DNA from: Hirundichthys speculiger
Taxonomy: Eukaryota > Chordata > Actinopteri > Beloniformes > Exocoetidae
DNA length: 64,000 nucleotides
Direction of reading: 5' to 3'
NCBI GenBank assembly: GCA_018398805.1
Contig: JAGFBZ010000740.1
Location: forward strand, 170,487 to 234,486
Shown: positions 11,421 through 22,320 of the stretch, piece after piece
Layout of the letters: each line of letters begins with the position of its first letter
Numbering within the stretch: position 1 is the first letter of the stretch
The notes under the pieces: model-generated
What the model saw: the letters and a program-made list of their open reading frames with translations, nothing else
Told to the model about the DNA's origin: nothing
Database searches by the model: none
Program-made: the position numbers and the translations under genes

Positions 11421-11506
11421 TTACAAGACAGCGTAGATGGTTAAACCTGCCAGAGCTGCAGCGGCCAACGCTGGACCAGCTGTGGAGGAGCTGAACTTTG
11501 ATCCTC
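11421..11506 (-). CDS. Possible last exon of a minus-strand host gene with a hydrophobic C-terminal tail
   Basis: On the minus strand a pyrimidine-containing acceptor (ctttaacacccaccag) precedes an open segment ending with TAA at 11421-11423. It reads GGSKFSSSTAG followed by PALAAAALAGLTIYAVL and stops right at the end of the hydrophobic run. A terminal hydrophobic segment with a small-residue spacer suits a tail anchor or a GPI-attachment signal. The gene is not recognised and upstream exons were not found with confidence. A second minus-strand acceptor at about 11303 (ctgtttcag) opens another frame, so exon structure is uncertain. Confidence 0.3.
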
Positions 11507-12072
11507 CTGGTGGGTGTTAAAGACACAAATATCAGCTGCGACACAGTAAATTCACTGCAGCATCTCCACAACGACAAGGAGAAAATCCATCAAAGACACG
11601 CAAGAGTTCCATTATTGAAGCAAACATTTGGGTCTTCTGCTGTCACTGTCCTCAGAAGCAGGAACAGAGGTGGGTTTTTGGTTCTGAAGGAATGAGTGCC
11701 AACTGCTCTGGACCAAAGTCAAAGGAGCTTTCAGACCGATATCAGCGACCCGTCCAGAAGCTGGGCTCTGTGACGGTTTGGTCCTGCACCAGTCCAACGC
11801 TGTCACTCCTCTCTGATGGCCCACGGAGAGATTTCAGTGACGCCGACAACTTTGAGATGACACAATTTTGCACAAATCCAGAAACTAACAACTGAAACAT
11901 TCTCTTATTTGGTATTCACATGCCCAACACACGTTGCATCTGAATGCAAAAATGGATGTACATCAACAAAACAACAAAGCTGACAAGATAAAAGTTGGTG
12001 GGAAAAACAATTTATTTTATCAATATATTTTGGTTCATTTCAATCACCCCTTTTTGATTCTACACTTTTGAT
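11507..12072. other. No supported gene
   Basis: Short open frames on both strands (11498-11895) have no recognisable domains or codon pattern. I see no transposon ends here. Confidence 0.4.
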
Positions 12073-12109
12073 AATGAATGAATGAATGAATGAATGAATG
12101 AATGAATGA
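12073..12109. repeat. (AATG)n microsatellite, 3' tail of the adjoining retroelement
   Basis: About nine AATG repeats directly next to the minus-strand element's gacaataaagg end. This matches a short-repeat tail of target-primed retrotransposition. Confidence 0.85.
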
Positions 12110-13230
12110 TACCTTTATTGTCATCTACAGTCCAAACACAATGAAATTACATTTCCAGTACATTGTCCAAGTCAACATACAGAGACAAACAACATATCGG
12201 ACATGAAAAAAGTAACTCTGTGTGTAACTCAGAGTGAAAAAAAAGGGGGGGTGTCCAGCGAAGCGGTCCGTGCGCGCACAGCCAAGTCCCAGCGCACAGC
12301 GCAATCAGTCTACCTAGCGTGAGAGGTTGGAACAAGCGGAGCCAGCGGAGGATGTTGAGCGGGGGGGTGTGTGTGTGTGCATGTGTATGTGTGTGTGTGA
12401 ATGTGTGTGTAGGGAAGGGCGGGTAGTGGGTAGTGGGAAGAGCGTCAGAAGGCACAACATTTCCAGGAGAGTTGAGATAGAAGCTAGCCTTCCAAAGCCA
12501 GCTTCGCTTCGGGGGAGCCAAATACCGATAACAGTAGATTGTTTAGGTCAGGCTGACTTGCTATTTCATCTGCTATAGAGTCTTTGCTGGTTTCATCTCG
12601 GTGGGAGTCAATCCAAAATCTCCGAATCAAGATCAGTTCTCCCTGAGCCGTGCCTGCAACTTAACCAAGTTCAAATCAGTTTTTCCAATGAGTTCAAAAA
12701 TCATCACTCGTCTGTGATTCATATCAGGAATCACATCCAGTTTCTGATTCAGGTCACCAAGAGTATCAGTCTGAGTGTTCACAGCCCATCTCACTCCAAC
12801 ACACACGGCAGGCAGGTTGACGGTGTCCAGGATGGCAGCTGCCGTGTCATTAATTTTCTGATACAGTGCCAACTCCAAACAGCAAAAATCCTGTGATCAT
12901 AAATCCAAATAGGTTCACATCTTCAGCGTCCTCAATGAACAGAGGAGCCACATATATAAGTCTCCACTTTCCCCAGGAGTTTTGGACGTATCCAGCTGCT
13001 AGTGTTCCATCAGAACAACAGGGCTCTCTTGTGCCGTGTCTTCTCATCGAGAAAATTTGATCAATTGCATTGAGAGGCCAGCTGACCAGATCCATGGTTA
13101 GAGAATTTAATATTATTCCTAGTGAGGCTCCAAAAAGCACAGACAAGATGTGAGAGCAGCAGCAGGGACGAGACGAGCTAAAGAAAAAGCGTCCGCCTCC
13201 GCCGAGGAAGGAAATAGCAAGAGAGCATTT
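12110..13230 (-). mobile_element. Short retroelement (about 1.1 kb) with an unknown ORF
   Basis: On the minus strand it begins with GC-rich sequence (ggcggaggcggacgcttttt near 13200). It then carries a roughly 170-codon ORF (two overlapping frames, 12633-13146), a long GC/GT-rich 3' region with a (GT)n stretch at 12366-12411, an AATAAA inside gacaataaagg, and an ATTC tail. The last ten bases match the 3' end of the LINE at 3641, suggesting it uses the same LINE machinery. It contains no reverse transcriptase. The boundaries are approximate. Confidence 0.5.
12633..13146 (-). pseudogene. Broken ORF of unknown function with one membrane segment
   Basis: Two overlapping minus-strand frames (13146-12850 and 12878-12633) look like one protein of about 170 residues broken by an indel near 12865. 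The first begins SVLFGASLGIILNSLTM at a TTG where an ATG would be expected, then has CCSDGTLAAGYVQ, WRLIYVAPLF and a hydrophobic stretch FGFMITGFLLFGVG. The second contains LPAVCVGVRWAV and a Leu-rich C-terminus ending LQARLREN. I cannot assign a family. The composition looks protein-like rather than random. Its place inside a retroelement suggests an element-encoded or captured protein. Confidence 0.4.
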
Positions 13231-13488
13231 CTACATTAAATATTGTGTTTTAGTTATTAGTCATAATGAAGGTTTTACTCAATGCATTATATTTTTAAAA
13301 AGTTCACATCTTCAGATGAGTTAAATGTGACTTTGAGGTCTCATCAAGTTACTTTTTCCTGTAAACGTCTCACACGGTGTCGTTTTTAAACAAATGAGAA
13401 AAACTGAAACCAGACTCGTCTGTCAGAGAATCATCAAAGTTAGCCAACCTGATAAATGAACGTGTAAAAACACGCCATAACAGGTAAC

Positions 13489-14260
13489 GTGCTGCAGAGG
13501 CACTGGCGCTCAGTGCTTCTGCAGCATGTTCTTTATTCTTCATTTACCTATTTGGGCATCCAAATTTCTAGTACATTTAAAGACTTCTTTGAATGTAATT
13601 TTGCCCCCGTTCTGGATAAAACCAAGTCAGATCTGACATGCTGGTCAATGTTACCTATCTCACTTGCTGGACGAGTTAACGCAATTAAAATGACTGTTTT
13701 GCCCAGATTTATGTATTTATTCTAAATGATACCCCTTTCCTCCCCAAAACATTTTTTAACAAGATAGATAAAATTGTAGTTTCCTTTATTTTGGATAAGA
13801 AAGTCCCAAGAATTCGTTAATCTCGGTTGCAATGTTCTAAGGCCGAGGGAGGATTAGCCCTACCCAGTTTCATACATTACTACTGGTCTGCCAATCTTGT
13901 GAAATTATCCACCTGGATTTGTGTGTTTAAAGATAGCTCTGGCCCTCTCTGGTCCATTATGGAACTAAACCTGCCTGTATTCCTGATTGCAATGATGTGC
14001 ACTGCTTTACCAATTACCACTAAGGTAAGTTTTAAGAACCCTGTGGTGAAGAACTCTCTTAATATTTGGTTTCAGTGTTGTCTGAATTTTGGCTCTAAAC
14101 AGTCCCTTGCTTGTTCCCCTATCATATCAATTCCACTTTTTCTGCCAGCCTTGAATGATTCTGGTTTCAAAACATGGTATGATAGGGGAATTGTATTCTC
14201 AATACTTTCTAGCCTTAAACTTCCAGAGACCTTTGTGTGGTGTTGGGGAGTGTAAGAGGA
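13489..14260 (+). mobile_element. 5'-truncated L1/Tx1-type LINE fragment (post-RT region)
   Basis: Broken + strand frames read YLGIQISSTFKDFFECNF, WSMLPISLAGRVNAIKMTVL, then a shifted frame SKAEGGLALPSFIHYYWSAN and SGPLWSIMELN. The order (LGI, then LAGR-NAIKM-LP, then GGL-LP-YYWAA) is the conserved region after the RT palm in L1-clade fish LINEs. Stops and frameshifts are frequent, and the RT catalytic part is absent. Confidence 0.75.
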
Positions 14261-14689
14261 AATCAAACTACGCTACAGTATTTTCCTCATCTACGCTCTC
14301 TCAGCCCAAACCTCAGACTCACGCTTTTCTTTGACTTGAAACCTTGAAGTCTATCTAAATGCCATTTCGTACGCGCCAGAGTTTCTAAATGAAATCATGT
14401 GGGCGTTAATGTAACTTCTGTGGTGAACGTGTCAGCAGCACCTACCTGCAGCAGGTGCATGTGTGTTGCAGAAAACGTCACTGTTCACTCCCTCAGAGGT
14501 CTCAGTTACATTCAGAACAAAATGCTCTGTGGGGGAAACACAGCATGTATCAGTCTTTTAACGCTGTTATCTTCCAGTAGCAGGACAGTAGCATATATAT
14601 AACCTTTCATTGACTAACATGTTATCTGACCACCTAGTCCTCTGACCATCTCATGTCAGTGTTGCTGCCCACATCTGTTTATATAGTCA

Positions 14690-16272
14690 TCTCTGTAGTT
14701 CATGTATCAACAATGAACCAGTCAGAATAGAAGAACATGGAATTATTAGTTCTCAAGTTAATGGATAATTAGTATTTATACATTTTGTCTAGTGGAGTGT
14801 TGCCAGGAGGTATGTGCTCTCCTCTCTCTGTCCTGTCTCCCCTCTTTTCTTTCTTTAGAAAGGTCCCCCCATATGATCCAGGTCCTGGTCCAGGTTTCTT
14901 CCTCTTAAAGTGGAGTTTTTCCTTGTCGCTGTTTGGCTTAAAGTTTTTTTTCTCCCGCTGTGGGAGTTTTTCTTGCTTGCCATTTTATTTTGATTAGGAG
15001 TTAATTATATAATTTAAGTAGGGCTGGGCAACCATTAAAAATTTTAATCGCAATTAATCGCATGATTTCCCTAATTAATCACGATTAATCGCATTGTATA
15101 CGCAAAATCAAATAGTGAATTCAAAAGTAGTGTAAAATGCACTTTTATTTAAATGTTCTGCTGCCATATGAACTAAAGTGCCATAACATTTGTTGTTCAA
15201 ACACTTTTAACATCAGCACTTGTCAGTAACACATATTTAGTGTAAATCTCATCTTAAAAAATGTCAAATAAAATAAAGCTTATTGCCACTGCCAGGGCAT
15301 TAATGTCATCCTGTTTTTTTTATGAAAAATAAAAAAAAGTCTACCTTCAAAATCTTAACAATCTAGAGGCCACAATCATAACATTAGAACAGGTAATTTC
15401 TGAGGTAACAGCAGAAACTTTTAACGGGGAGTTCAACTTGTCAGTTGTTACAGATAACCTTGTTTCTGTTGAATCCTCCGTCTGGGAGAACTTTAAAATG
15501 AAAATGTCCATGTTAGAGTTCAGTAACTTTACCAATCCATGTATCAATCATTCTTTCAATTTTCAATTGTCAATCAAAAAAAAAAAAAAAATTATAATGT
15601 GACCGTTTTTTACGTTTTTTGTTTTTTAATCTAACACAACAAAATGAAAAAAATGCCTGTTTTTTTATATTTCAATTTTAGACTTGGATCAAAAATACGA
15701 AATTAAAAAACGGGCCACAGAACTGAATTTGTTTTATAAACAATGACTGGACTTTCTGTTGTCATTACACATCTGTGCCACTAGATGGAGCTGCACTGCA
15801 GTAACCAGCTAGAGAACAGCAGGACAGTGAACACATGGAGCAGATCTGATGGAACATGGAGGAATGACAAGAAAGTTTTGTTGCAGTCCAGAATTTCTTT
15901 TTCAGACAGAATTGTTAATATTGCTGCCTGACTTGTAAAGTTCACAGATTTTTACCGTTCTCCATGTCTGTTTTAGCTTTTCTGCATGTTTACCTGCCAA
16001 TTCTCTTCCGGTTCCGCAGCAGCCAGTAACAGACTTTTCAAAACAAAAGCATGTGAGCAACATGCGTTAATGCACGATAAAATAAATGTTGGCGATAATA
16101 AATGAATGCGTTAACTCAATAATAACGCGTTAACCTGCCCAGCCCTAAATTTTAGTTAATAATATTTGCTCGGTGTCATGCTCTGAGGCTGTGTAAAACA
16201 TCTGGAGACAATTTGCATTGTAATAGAAGCTTAACAAATAAAACTGAATTGAACTGAATTGAATTGAATTTC
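14690..16272 (+). mobile_element. Retroelement fragment with GAATT-repeat tail, split by an F1 hAT element
   Basis: Left part: ggtccaggtttcttcctctt and gtggagtttttccttgtcgc, a very common fish repeat segment. Right part after the F1 insertion: gagacaatttgcattgtaat, then aataaaactgaattgaactg and a GAATT-type tail. The same 3' end, inverted, occurs at 51933-52010. The two parts join precisely when F1 (15019-16147) and one target duplication are removed. The left limit is uncertain. Confidence 0.55.
15019..16147. mobile_element. hAT element F1, copy 1
   Basis: Ends TAGGGCTGGGCAACC and TGCCCAGCCCTA are inverted. Flanking octamers AATTTAAG (15011-15018) and AATTTTAG (16148-16155) are an 8-bp target duplication with one mismatch. 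Subterminal regions carry repeated aatcgc/gcgattaatc motifs, which resemble transposase binding sites. No transposase is encoded. A CTCF-like motif lies at 15778-15791. Confidence 0.85.
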
Positions 16273-16292
16273 CTTTTACTGAACCATCTTAC

Positions 16293-16767
16293 CAGACATC
16301 TGAACCTTCCATTTCTTCAAGCTCTGGTCATAATCAGCATCCAGATCACACCAGTAAACTCCAGAGTCTTCAGCTGTGAGTCTGGACAGATGCAGTCTGA
16401 TTCGTCCTTCTCTGAGAGCGTCTCTGTCACACTGAACTCGTCCTGCAAACTGCTCATCCTGAAACTCTTGAACCTCTTCACCGTTTAATAATTCATAAAC
16501 AACCTTGTGAGGGTTTGAGAGGAGAAGACAGACCATGATGGTGTGAGCCCTGTCAGTCTGGATCTGAATGTCCCATCTGATGGTGATGTTGTCGTTTTCT
16601 TTGGCGTTGTAGATCTTTGGAGGGGCGTCCGCAAAAGTTATTCCTATAGGAGGAGAAAGTAAGAAAATTAAAACTGTATTTCTGCATCATGAAGGATGAG
16701 CATCACACTAGAATGAGAGAGAAAACCTACCACAGAAGAAGATCAGGATGCTGAGAGTCCAGCTCAT
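16293..16767 (-). CDS. Immunoglobulin V-set domain protein, exons 1-2 (signal peptide and V domain); rest not found
   Basis: Exon 1 (16767-16731) starts at ATG and encodes a signal peptide, MSWTLSILIFFCG, ending at donor G|GTAGGT. Exon 2 (16643-16293) follows a tcctatag acceptor with matching phase. It encodes a V-set domain of about 117 residues with NITIRWDIQ, MVCLLLSNP, FAGRVQCDRDALREGRIRL and the F-strand motif LTAEDSGVYWCDLD, ending at donor G|GTAAGA. The usual B-strand Cys position is Ile and the C-strand region has Cys instead of Trp, a layout I associate with a fish family of Ig surface receptors. Transmembrane and cytoplasmic exons should lie below 16290, where only transposons are seen, so the gene is either long-introned or truncated. 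Function is presumably cell-surface immune recognition; no ligand can be named. Confidence 0.7.
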
Positions 16768-17071
16768 GTTCTCCTGCAAGAAGACACAGTTTTACTGGAA
16801 CAAGAAGCGTTTTATTAAATCTAACATGTTGGAAATCTTTAGGGACCAAACCTGCTCTCTAGTGGAGAACAAGAATGACACCATCCTATTTATATCAATT
16901 AAACATTACAGTCACAGAACAGCTGCTTTAAATTAACTATTTCATTTATTTATTTCATGACTGACTCAATCCAAGGAGAAAAAAAAACATGAGATTTAAA
17001 ATATTTTCTTCAAGACCGACAGCAACAAAAAGCAACAGCTGTTACAAAACACAGACAGCAGCAATATATAT

Positions 17072-18323
17072 TAGGCCTGGGCCAAAAAATTTATTTTTAT
17101 ATTAATCGCAATTTTTTTTTCTGGGGATTTTTAAAAATTGATTCATGTACAAGAATTTAATGGTGGGGTAAAGAGTCTGGGTGGCTCCGTGGAAATACTC
17201 CGCTCGCTGGGCTCCGCCAGTCTCTTTTGTCATCTACACTGCCGGAAATAGAAGCACGTGTGTCACCACAGTAACCCAAATGTGGGCAAATTCTGAAAGC
17301 CTGAACTCTTTCCTCCACCGCCCCACTTCAAATCAAACGTATGGACTTTATTTGTTTTTTATAAAAAGCTTTTTATAAAAAGCTTTTTATAAAAAGCTCT
17401 CTCAGGAGAGCTCGATATGAGGAAAGCCATATGTAAGCTTGTCAGTCAAATCTCTCACTGTGGTAACACCACGAACATGACGGCGCACATCCTTCACCAC
17501 CACCCAGAGAGGTCGGTGCTCTCTGACAGACTGGGTCCACGTTTACTCGAGAGTTAAAGATATTGGCGGTGGCAGCTAATGTCAGGACTCGGGGCAGTTA
17601 AATTAATTATTCATTAACGTGGCGTGTTTGTCATGAAACAATCGTGTTGGCGTAGCGTGTTATTAGCGGTTTGCCCGGCAGCTGTAAAACACAACGGATC
17701 ACCAACATGACAACACTGGATGAGAGAACATATTCACGACACGTCTTGACCGGTGTAGGCTATTAGCGTTAGCAGTTGCTACCAATAGCATATGTCTCCA
17801 CAAAGAAAATAACGACGTGGATTTATTGTTGTTTACATCACGTAGCCTATGTAGCAACTGAGCCGGGTAGAAGAAGACAACTTTAGGTAAGAAAATCAAG
17901 TTTTATTCAACACTAGACAACTTTAACATGAGCAACTATGGGCTGGATTGTCTCGGTTCTATTCGGGTAACTCGGTTCAGTTCGTGGTCGGAAACTAAAG
18001 ACTCAGGTCGGGTCGGTTACGGGTCCAGAAATTGCGGGTCCATTCAGGTTTGGACTCCCGAACTTATGATAATAGCTCGGGTCGGGTCGGTTTCGTGTCG
18101 AATTTTCACGGGTCCATTCGGGTTCGGGTCCATTAAAGTGGACCCATGAAGACCTCTAAACTACAGCAATTGTGCTTTAAAAAAAAAAAAAAATTAAAAC
18201 TTATTTAGTTTTTATATTTTTATATTATTAGTATTATTTAATAAGTAAAATAATAATATAATTATATAATATATTATAATATTACATATAATAATGAATA
18301 ATTATATATAATAAATATAATAA

Positions 18324-18374
<51 letters not shown>

Positions 18375-18530
18375 GATTTTTATATTTCAATAATTATAAT
18401 ATAAAAATCGCAATACTTGGTAAAATCGAAATGCAATACTTGTTTAATCAGAATCGCAATATAAATCGAATCGGGACCCAAAAATGGTAGGAGAATCAAA
18501 TCGGCTCAAAAGCGTATCGGCCCAGCCCTA
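17072..18530. mobile_element. hAT element F2, copy a (BED-finger remnant, perfect 8-bp TSD)
   Basis: Ends TAGGCCTGGGCCAAAAAAT and CGGCCCAGCCCTA are inverted. ATATATAT flanks both sides (17064-17071, 18531-18538). The 5' part holds a degraded BED-finger exon (17240-17560) that keeps CK, HCGNTTNMTAHIL and HHHPE residues. The middle (about 17510-18158) is shared with family F3 and ends in F3's gaagacctcta terminus. The rest is AT-rich, including (ATT)n at 18325-18372. This copy lacks the small MITE found in F2 copies b and c and so shows the empty site (gacctctaaactacag). Confidence 0.85.
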
Positions 18531-18538
18531 ATATATAT

Positions 18539-20409
18539 GCATAAAATATTCACAGAAACACAGCCAAACATGAACGAAACCAATAAAGAGTGATAATAGT
18601 CCTAGTCATAGCAGCTGCAGCCAGAGAATATTTAAAATAAGCTTAAATTCGTGTGGTGAGACCAGATTCTTGACGTTCAGATGGGTTTGAAGCTGGATAT
18701 TTAAATGAATTTTTCTCATATCAGTTCAGTCTTCAGTCACTTCATTAAGACAAACCAGAAACAGGAGGGTGCTGTGAACTCACAGCAACAGAGCGTGTGA
18801 AATATTAGACTTAAATACATTTAAAGACCCTTTGTTGCGACACTCTGCTTCGAGCAGGTTCCTTTGTGATGCTTTTAAAGGTGGCTGGAGTCACCGGAGG
18901 TCTAACTGAATCCCCTGGACAGCTTGAAGGGTCTCTGCCATCGGTCACAAACCATCACCAGGACATTCAAGACTGTCGTGTCAAAGGCTGAGCAACAGAC
19001 CTTGGAAGTCGTGCCAGACACAAGCTTTTCTCGATTTGTGCACAGTGTGTAGGCACATATGAGGCCCATATAGCCACCAGGGGGGGTCCCTGCAAGGCTC
19101 CATATACAGAATGAACGCAAAAAATTACCGTTATTAATCCGTAGCTTTCAAAGTAACCACAGTTAAATACGTCACTGTGAGACACCTGAATAGGGGCAAC
19201 CCGACTTGGAAAGACCCCAAAGTACCAACCAGTTTCGACTGGTGCTGCCACCTAGTGGTCACCACCTTCGCCGTACTCGGGTATCTCCAACCGTGCCTCA
19301 GATTCGTGCCATCAGCGCCGTCATCTAAAGAGCTTTCCTGCTAATTTACGAGTCAGAATTTCTGAGTTTCATCTTGCATATCTGCGAGTTTATAAAGTCA
19401 GAAGTCTTTTGGTTTCTCTTGCATGTTTTTGACTTTTTAAATGTTTTCTCTTCCAGTTTTGAGTTTGCAAAGTTACAATTCGTGAGCTTTCTCTCATAAA
19501 TTTGACCTTTTTTTTTTTTAGAGAATTTTTTGCTTAGAGAAAACATTCAACATAGTTTCCTCAGATGGCCCTCTTACATCATCATAGTAGCTCAGCTCCC
19601 CTCAGACAGATTTATGTCTGGTTAATTTTAATGGCTCAACTTGAATTTGAACAGTAGCTGGACAAGTTTAGCCTGCGTCCTTCTTAAAGGTGCACTACGC
19701 AGGTGCAGCAGTCCAGACCAGTAGAGGCTGGCTCAGAAAACCAGTCAGTCCCCACTGACCATCCCTTACAAAAAATATCTCTACTATCCAGTGTTTACAC
19801 AACTTTCGAAAGTAGAAGTTGCGTTGAGTGAAGTAGGAGTTGCAAGGCCCGAAGGTAATGATAGGGTCTGGGGGCATGCTCCCCCAGGAAATTTTGAAAT
19901 TCTAGACTCTCGGAGACGTATTTTCCAGCATTTTGAGACGCAAAATGGGATGTTCAGATACCTTTTTTTTTAAAAATTAAAATAACCCTAGCCATAACGT
20001 TGCATGTCTTTTGTTAAACAAGAGTAAAGAAAGTAATTGCTAGTTTGAAAGATCAAAGTGTGATACATGTATTTAATAACAAATCAAATGAAAATAAACT
20101 GGTTATTTTATAACTCCACGTTTGCTTGGTTTATGATAACATTAACGTCCTTGATATTAATCTGATTCTACAATACATTAGAACGGGCCTTGAAGTTACA
20201 AGAGGCTAAACAACATGTATGTAGTTCAAGTTTGGCTAGTCTCTAATTTACTAACATTCTTACACATTCATCTTTAATTTGGAATGAAAAAGTACAGTTA
20301 AAAATGACACATTCTGAAATCTGTGCCTAATTTGTGTTAATTATTTAACACATACAGGCTAGTTTTCAGTCATTTTCCGCCATTTTGCTCGTCTTGGAAT
20401 ACAGAATAT
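18539..20409. other. No supported gene; diffuse repeat remnants
   Basis: No exon-like frames. Near 19.0-19.26 kb is a repeat segment whose inverted partner lies at 22.65 kb (see the CTCF-like sites). The rest is AT-rich. Confidence 0.4.
19245..19258 (-). promoter_or_regulatory. CTCF-like motif (minus strand)
   Basis: The minus strand reads CCACTAGGTGGCAG, matching every position of the CTCF core consensus CCASYAGRKGGCRS. It lies in an inverted-repeat arm of about 33 bp shared with 22640-22690. Occupancy is unknown. Confidence 0.45.
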
Positions 20410-20759
20410 TGTAGCAACCCTGACATTATGTTCATGTTATGATGCTCTGTTATTGTTTAGATGTTCTGTTGTTCGGATTACATGAGTTCATTGAATGCAT
20501 CTCGAGCTGAGGCAGGCAGGTTATTGGGTAGAATAGGTTAGGGGCGGGACTAGCAACAAAGAGAGACGGAAGCCTGTGTGTTATTGTGGGAGAGCCTGAG
20601 AGCGCCTACCTGATGAGCCGCTGTGTTATTCTCCTGTACTGCTGTCTTTTATTTTTGGCGTGGTTACGGCCGACGGTAACCGGTTCTGGTTGAAATAAAG
20701 CGACGGTTGTTGAGCACCTTTTCGTCCATTCTTTCTATCGCGTCCAGCCGGACGCTACA
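20410..20759 (+). mobile_element. Solo LTR, 350 bp
   Basis: Starts TGTAGCAACC and ends GGACGCTACA, with inverted TGTAGC/GCTACA tips. It is flanked by ATAT on both sides (20406-20409, 20760-20763). It contains AATAAA at 20694-20699 followed by gttgagcacctt, consistent with an R/U5 region. No internal retroviral or retrotransposon sequence adjoins, so it is best read as a solo LTR left by recombination. Confidence 0.7.
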
Positions 20760-20763
20760 ATAT

Positions 20764-21421
20764 GTTGTCTTAAATAGAGCAGTTTCCGTTGGAAACTGCT
20801 GAACGTGTGATCGACGTATGCAAGCAGATTCAAGCGATGGTGTGGCGAAATTCTCAATGAAACTTTCAAGTTTATTAACTCAAAAACCTTTGTGGACACT
20901 TGGCTCTTTAAACTTTATTTATTTAATAATTTATTTACCCAAGGGAAAGTAGGCGTCGCAAATGGAAAAGTTGCCGTTGGATGCGACGGCTGACGGCTGT
21001 TTTTGAAAACACTGCAATCGGGTTCAAAACACGGTTTTGGCCTCCAGAGACAGATTTCACATCCATTACAGATGAAATGGGGGTTCGCTTTTTTGCACCA
21101 CATCAGGTAAAATTAGGCAAAGCAACAAATTTGTGTATAATTAGGGGTGTGGCCTTTTGATTGGCAGCCAGTGTAGCCAATGGCTAGCGACCATCACTTT
21201 GATATCTTAGCTTTTAGCACTTCTGAGCTGTGAAAAAAAAACTAACACAGCATTGTAAATCAATTTTAAAGAGACTGCGTTTTGTTGTGCTGTTAATTGT
21301 ATTAACAGATGGCTGCGACTAGCTGTGGGCTAGCCTGGACAAGTCCGGAAATAAAGCTTAACCAGGCAGCTGGCAGCTTGTGCGAACTGTGCATCAGCTA
21401 AAGGCAGCCATTATTTCTGAT
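20764..21421. other. No supported gene
   Basis: Mixed-composition sequence with short frames only and no recognisable element ends. Confidence 0.4.
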
Positions 21422-21429
21422 GTCGCAAC

Positions 21430-22312
21430 TAGGGATGGGTATTCGGTGAAGATTTATTTGTCGATCGTCGGGAGAATTAATGATTAATTATCGATTAATC
21501 ATTAACATTTTTTTATATTGAAAACTATCACAATTATTCTCGATATCGGCGTGACGTTTGTTTTCCCCTTTGGCCTGGTTGCTATGGCCCGCGCATGCCC
21601 GGATGTGTTCAGTGGCCCGGATCTTCGTGGTCGAGAATAACGTGACATTTCCTGTTTCTTTAAAAAAAAAAAAACAACGATAATAAAAGAAGAGATATCG
21701 AGGAGACTACTTAACAAGGACAATTTATATCAAGGCGCCAGTATTACAGGCTTTTTGTTTCTTAAAAAGATTCTTAAAAAGATGCGCTTGTTGTGTGCTC
21801 GTTGTGCACTGCAGCTCCTTCTGGTCCGTGCTAACACCGAGTTGAGGCTAGGCTAGGCTAGGCTGAGATAGAGATGAACCGCCTCCACCGTCTTTTACAA
21901 GGCTTGGATGCGCGTTGTTCAAGTGATACATCATTGTCGTTGTCGATTAATTGTATTTGTAATTTGCATTGCAGTGATCGCAGTACACTTGGTCATTTTC
22001 TAAACGAAAATGGTCCCACGCCACACTTCACCGCGACCGCTTCATGATTAGGGGATGACCTACAGAAGCTCGCATGTAACAACTGAGTCCAGCCAGGGTA
22101 GGGTGATGGTGAAATGTTGCCCCCTGCTGCCAAATTTCTATCGGTGGCACAGCGAAATGCATCGCATTGTTTGAGGACGTGCACTGATAACCTACATTCG
22201 GAGTGTTAAAAAAAAAACAAAAAAACATTCGGTTCATCGACGAAAATGAATGTCTTTGACCAAATTCTTAATGATCAATCATCGATTAATCGATTAATTA
22301 TGCCCATCCCTA
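21430..22312. mobile_element. hAT element F5, 883 bp, perfect 8-bp TSD
   Basis: Ends TAGGGATGGGTATT and ATGCCCATCCCTA are inverted. GTCGCAAC is present on both sides (21422-21429, 22313-22320). Subterminal gattaatcgattaat repeats resemble those of F1. It is non-coding. Confidence 0.88.
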
Positions 22313-22320
22313 GTCGCAAC

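Noticed and set aside
12147..12521. 124-codon minus-strand frame through the (GT)n region
   Set aside because: Low complexity (HTHTHAHTH). It lies in the 3' region of the retroelement.
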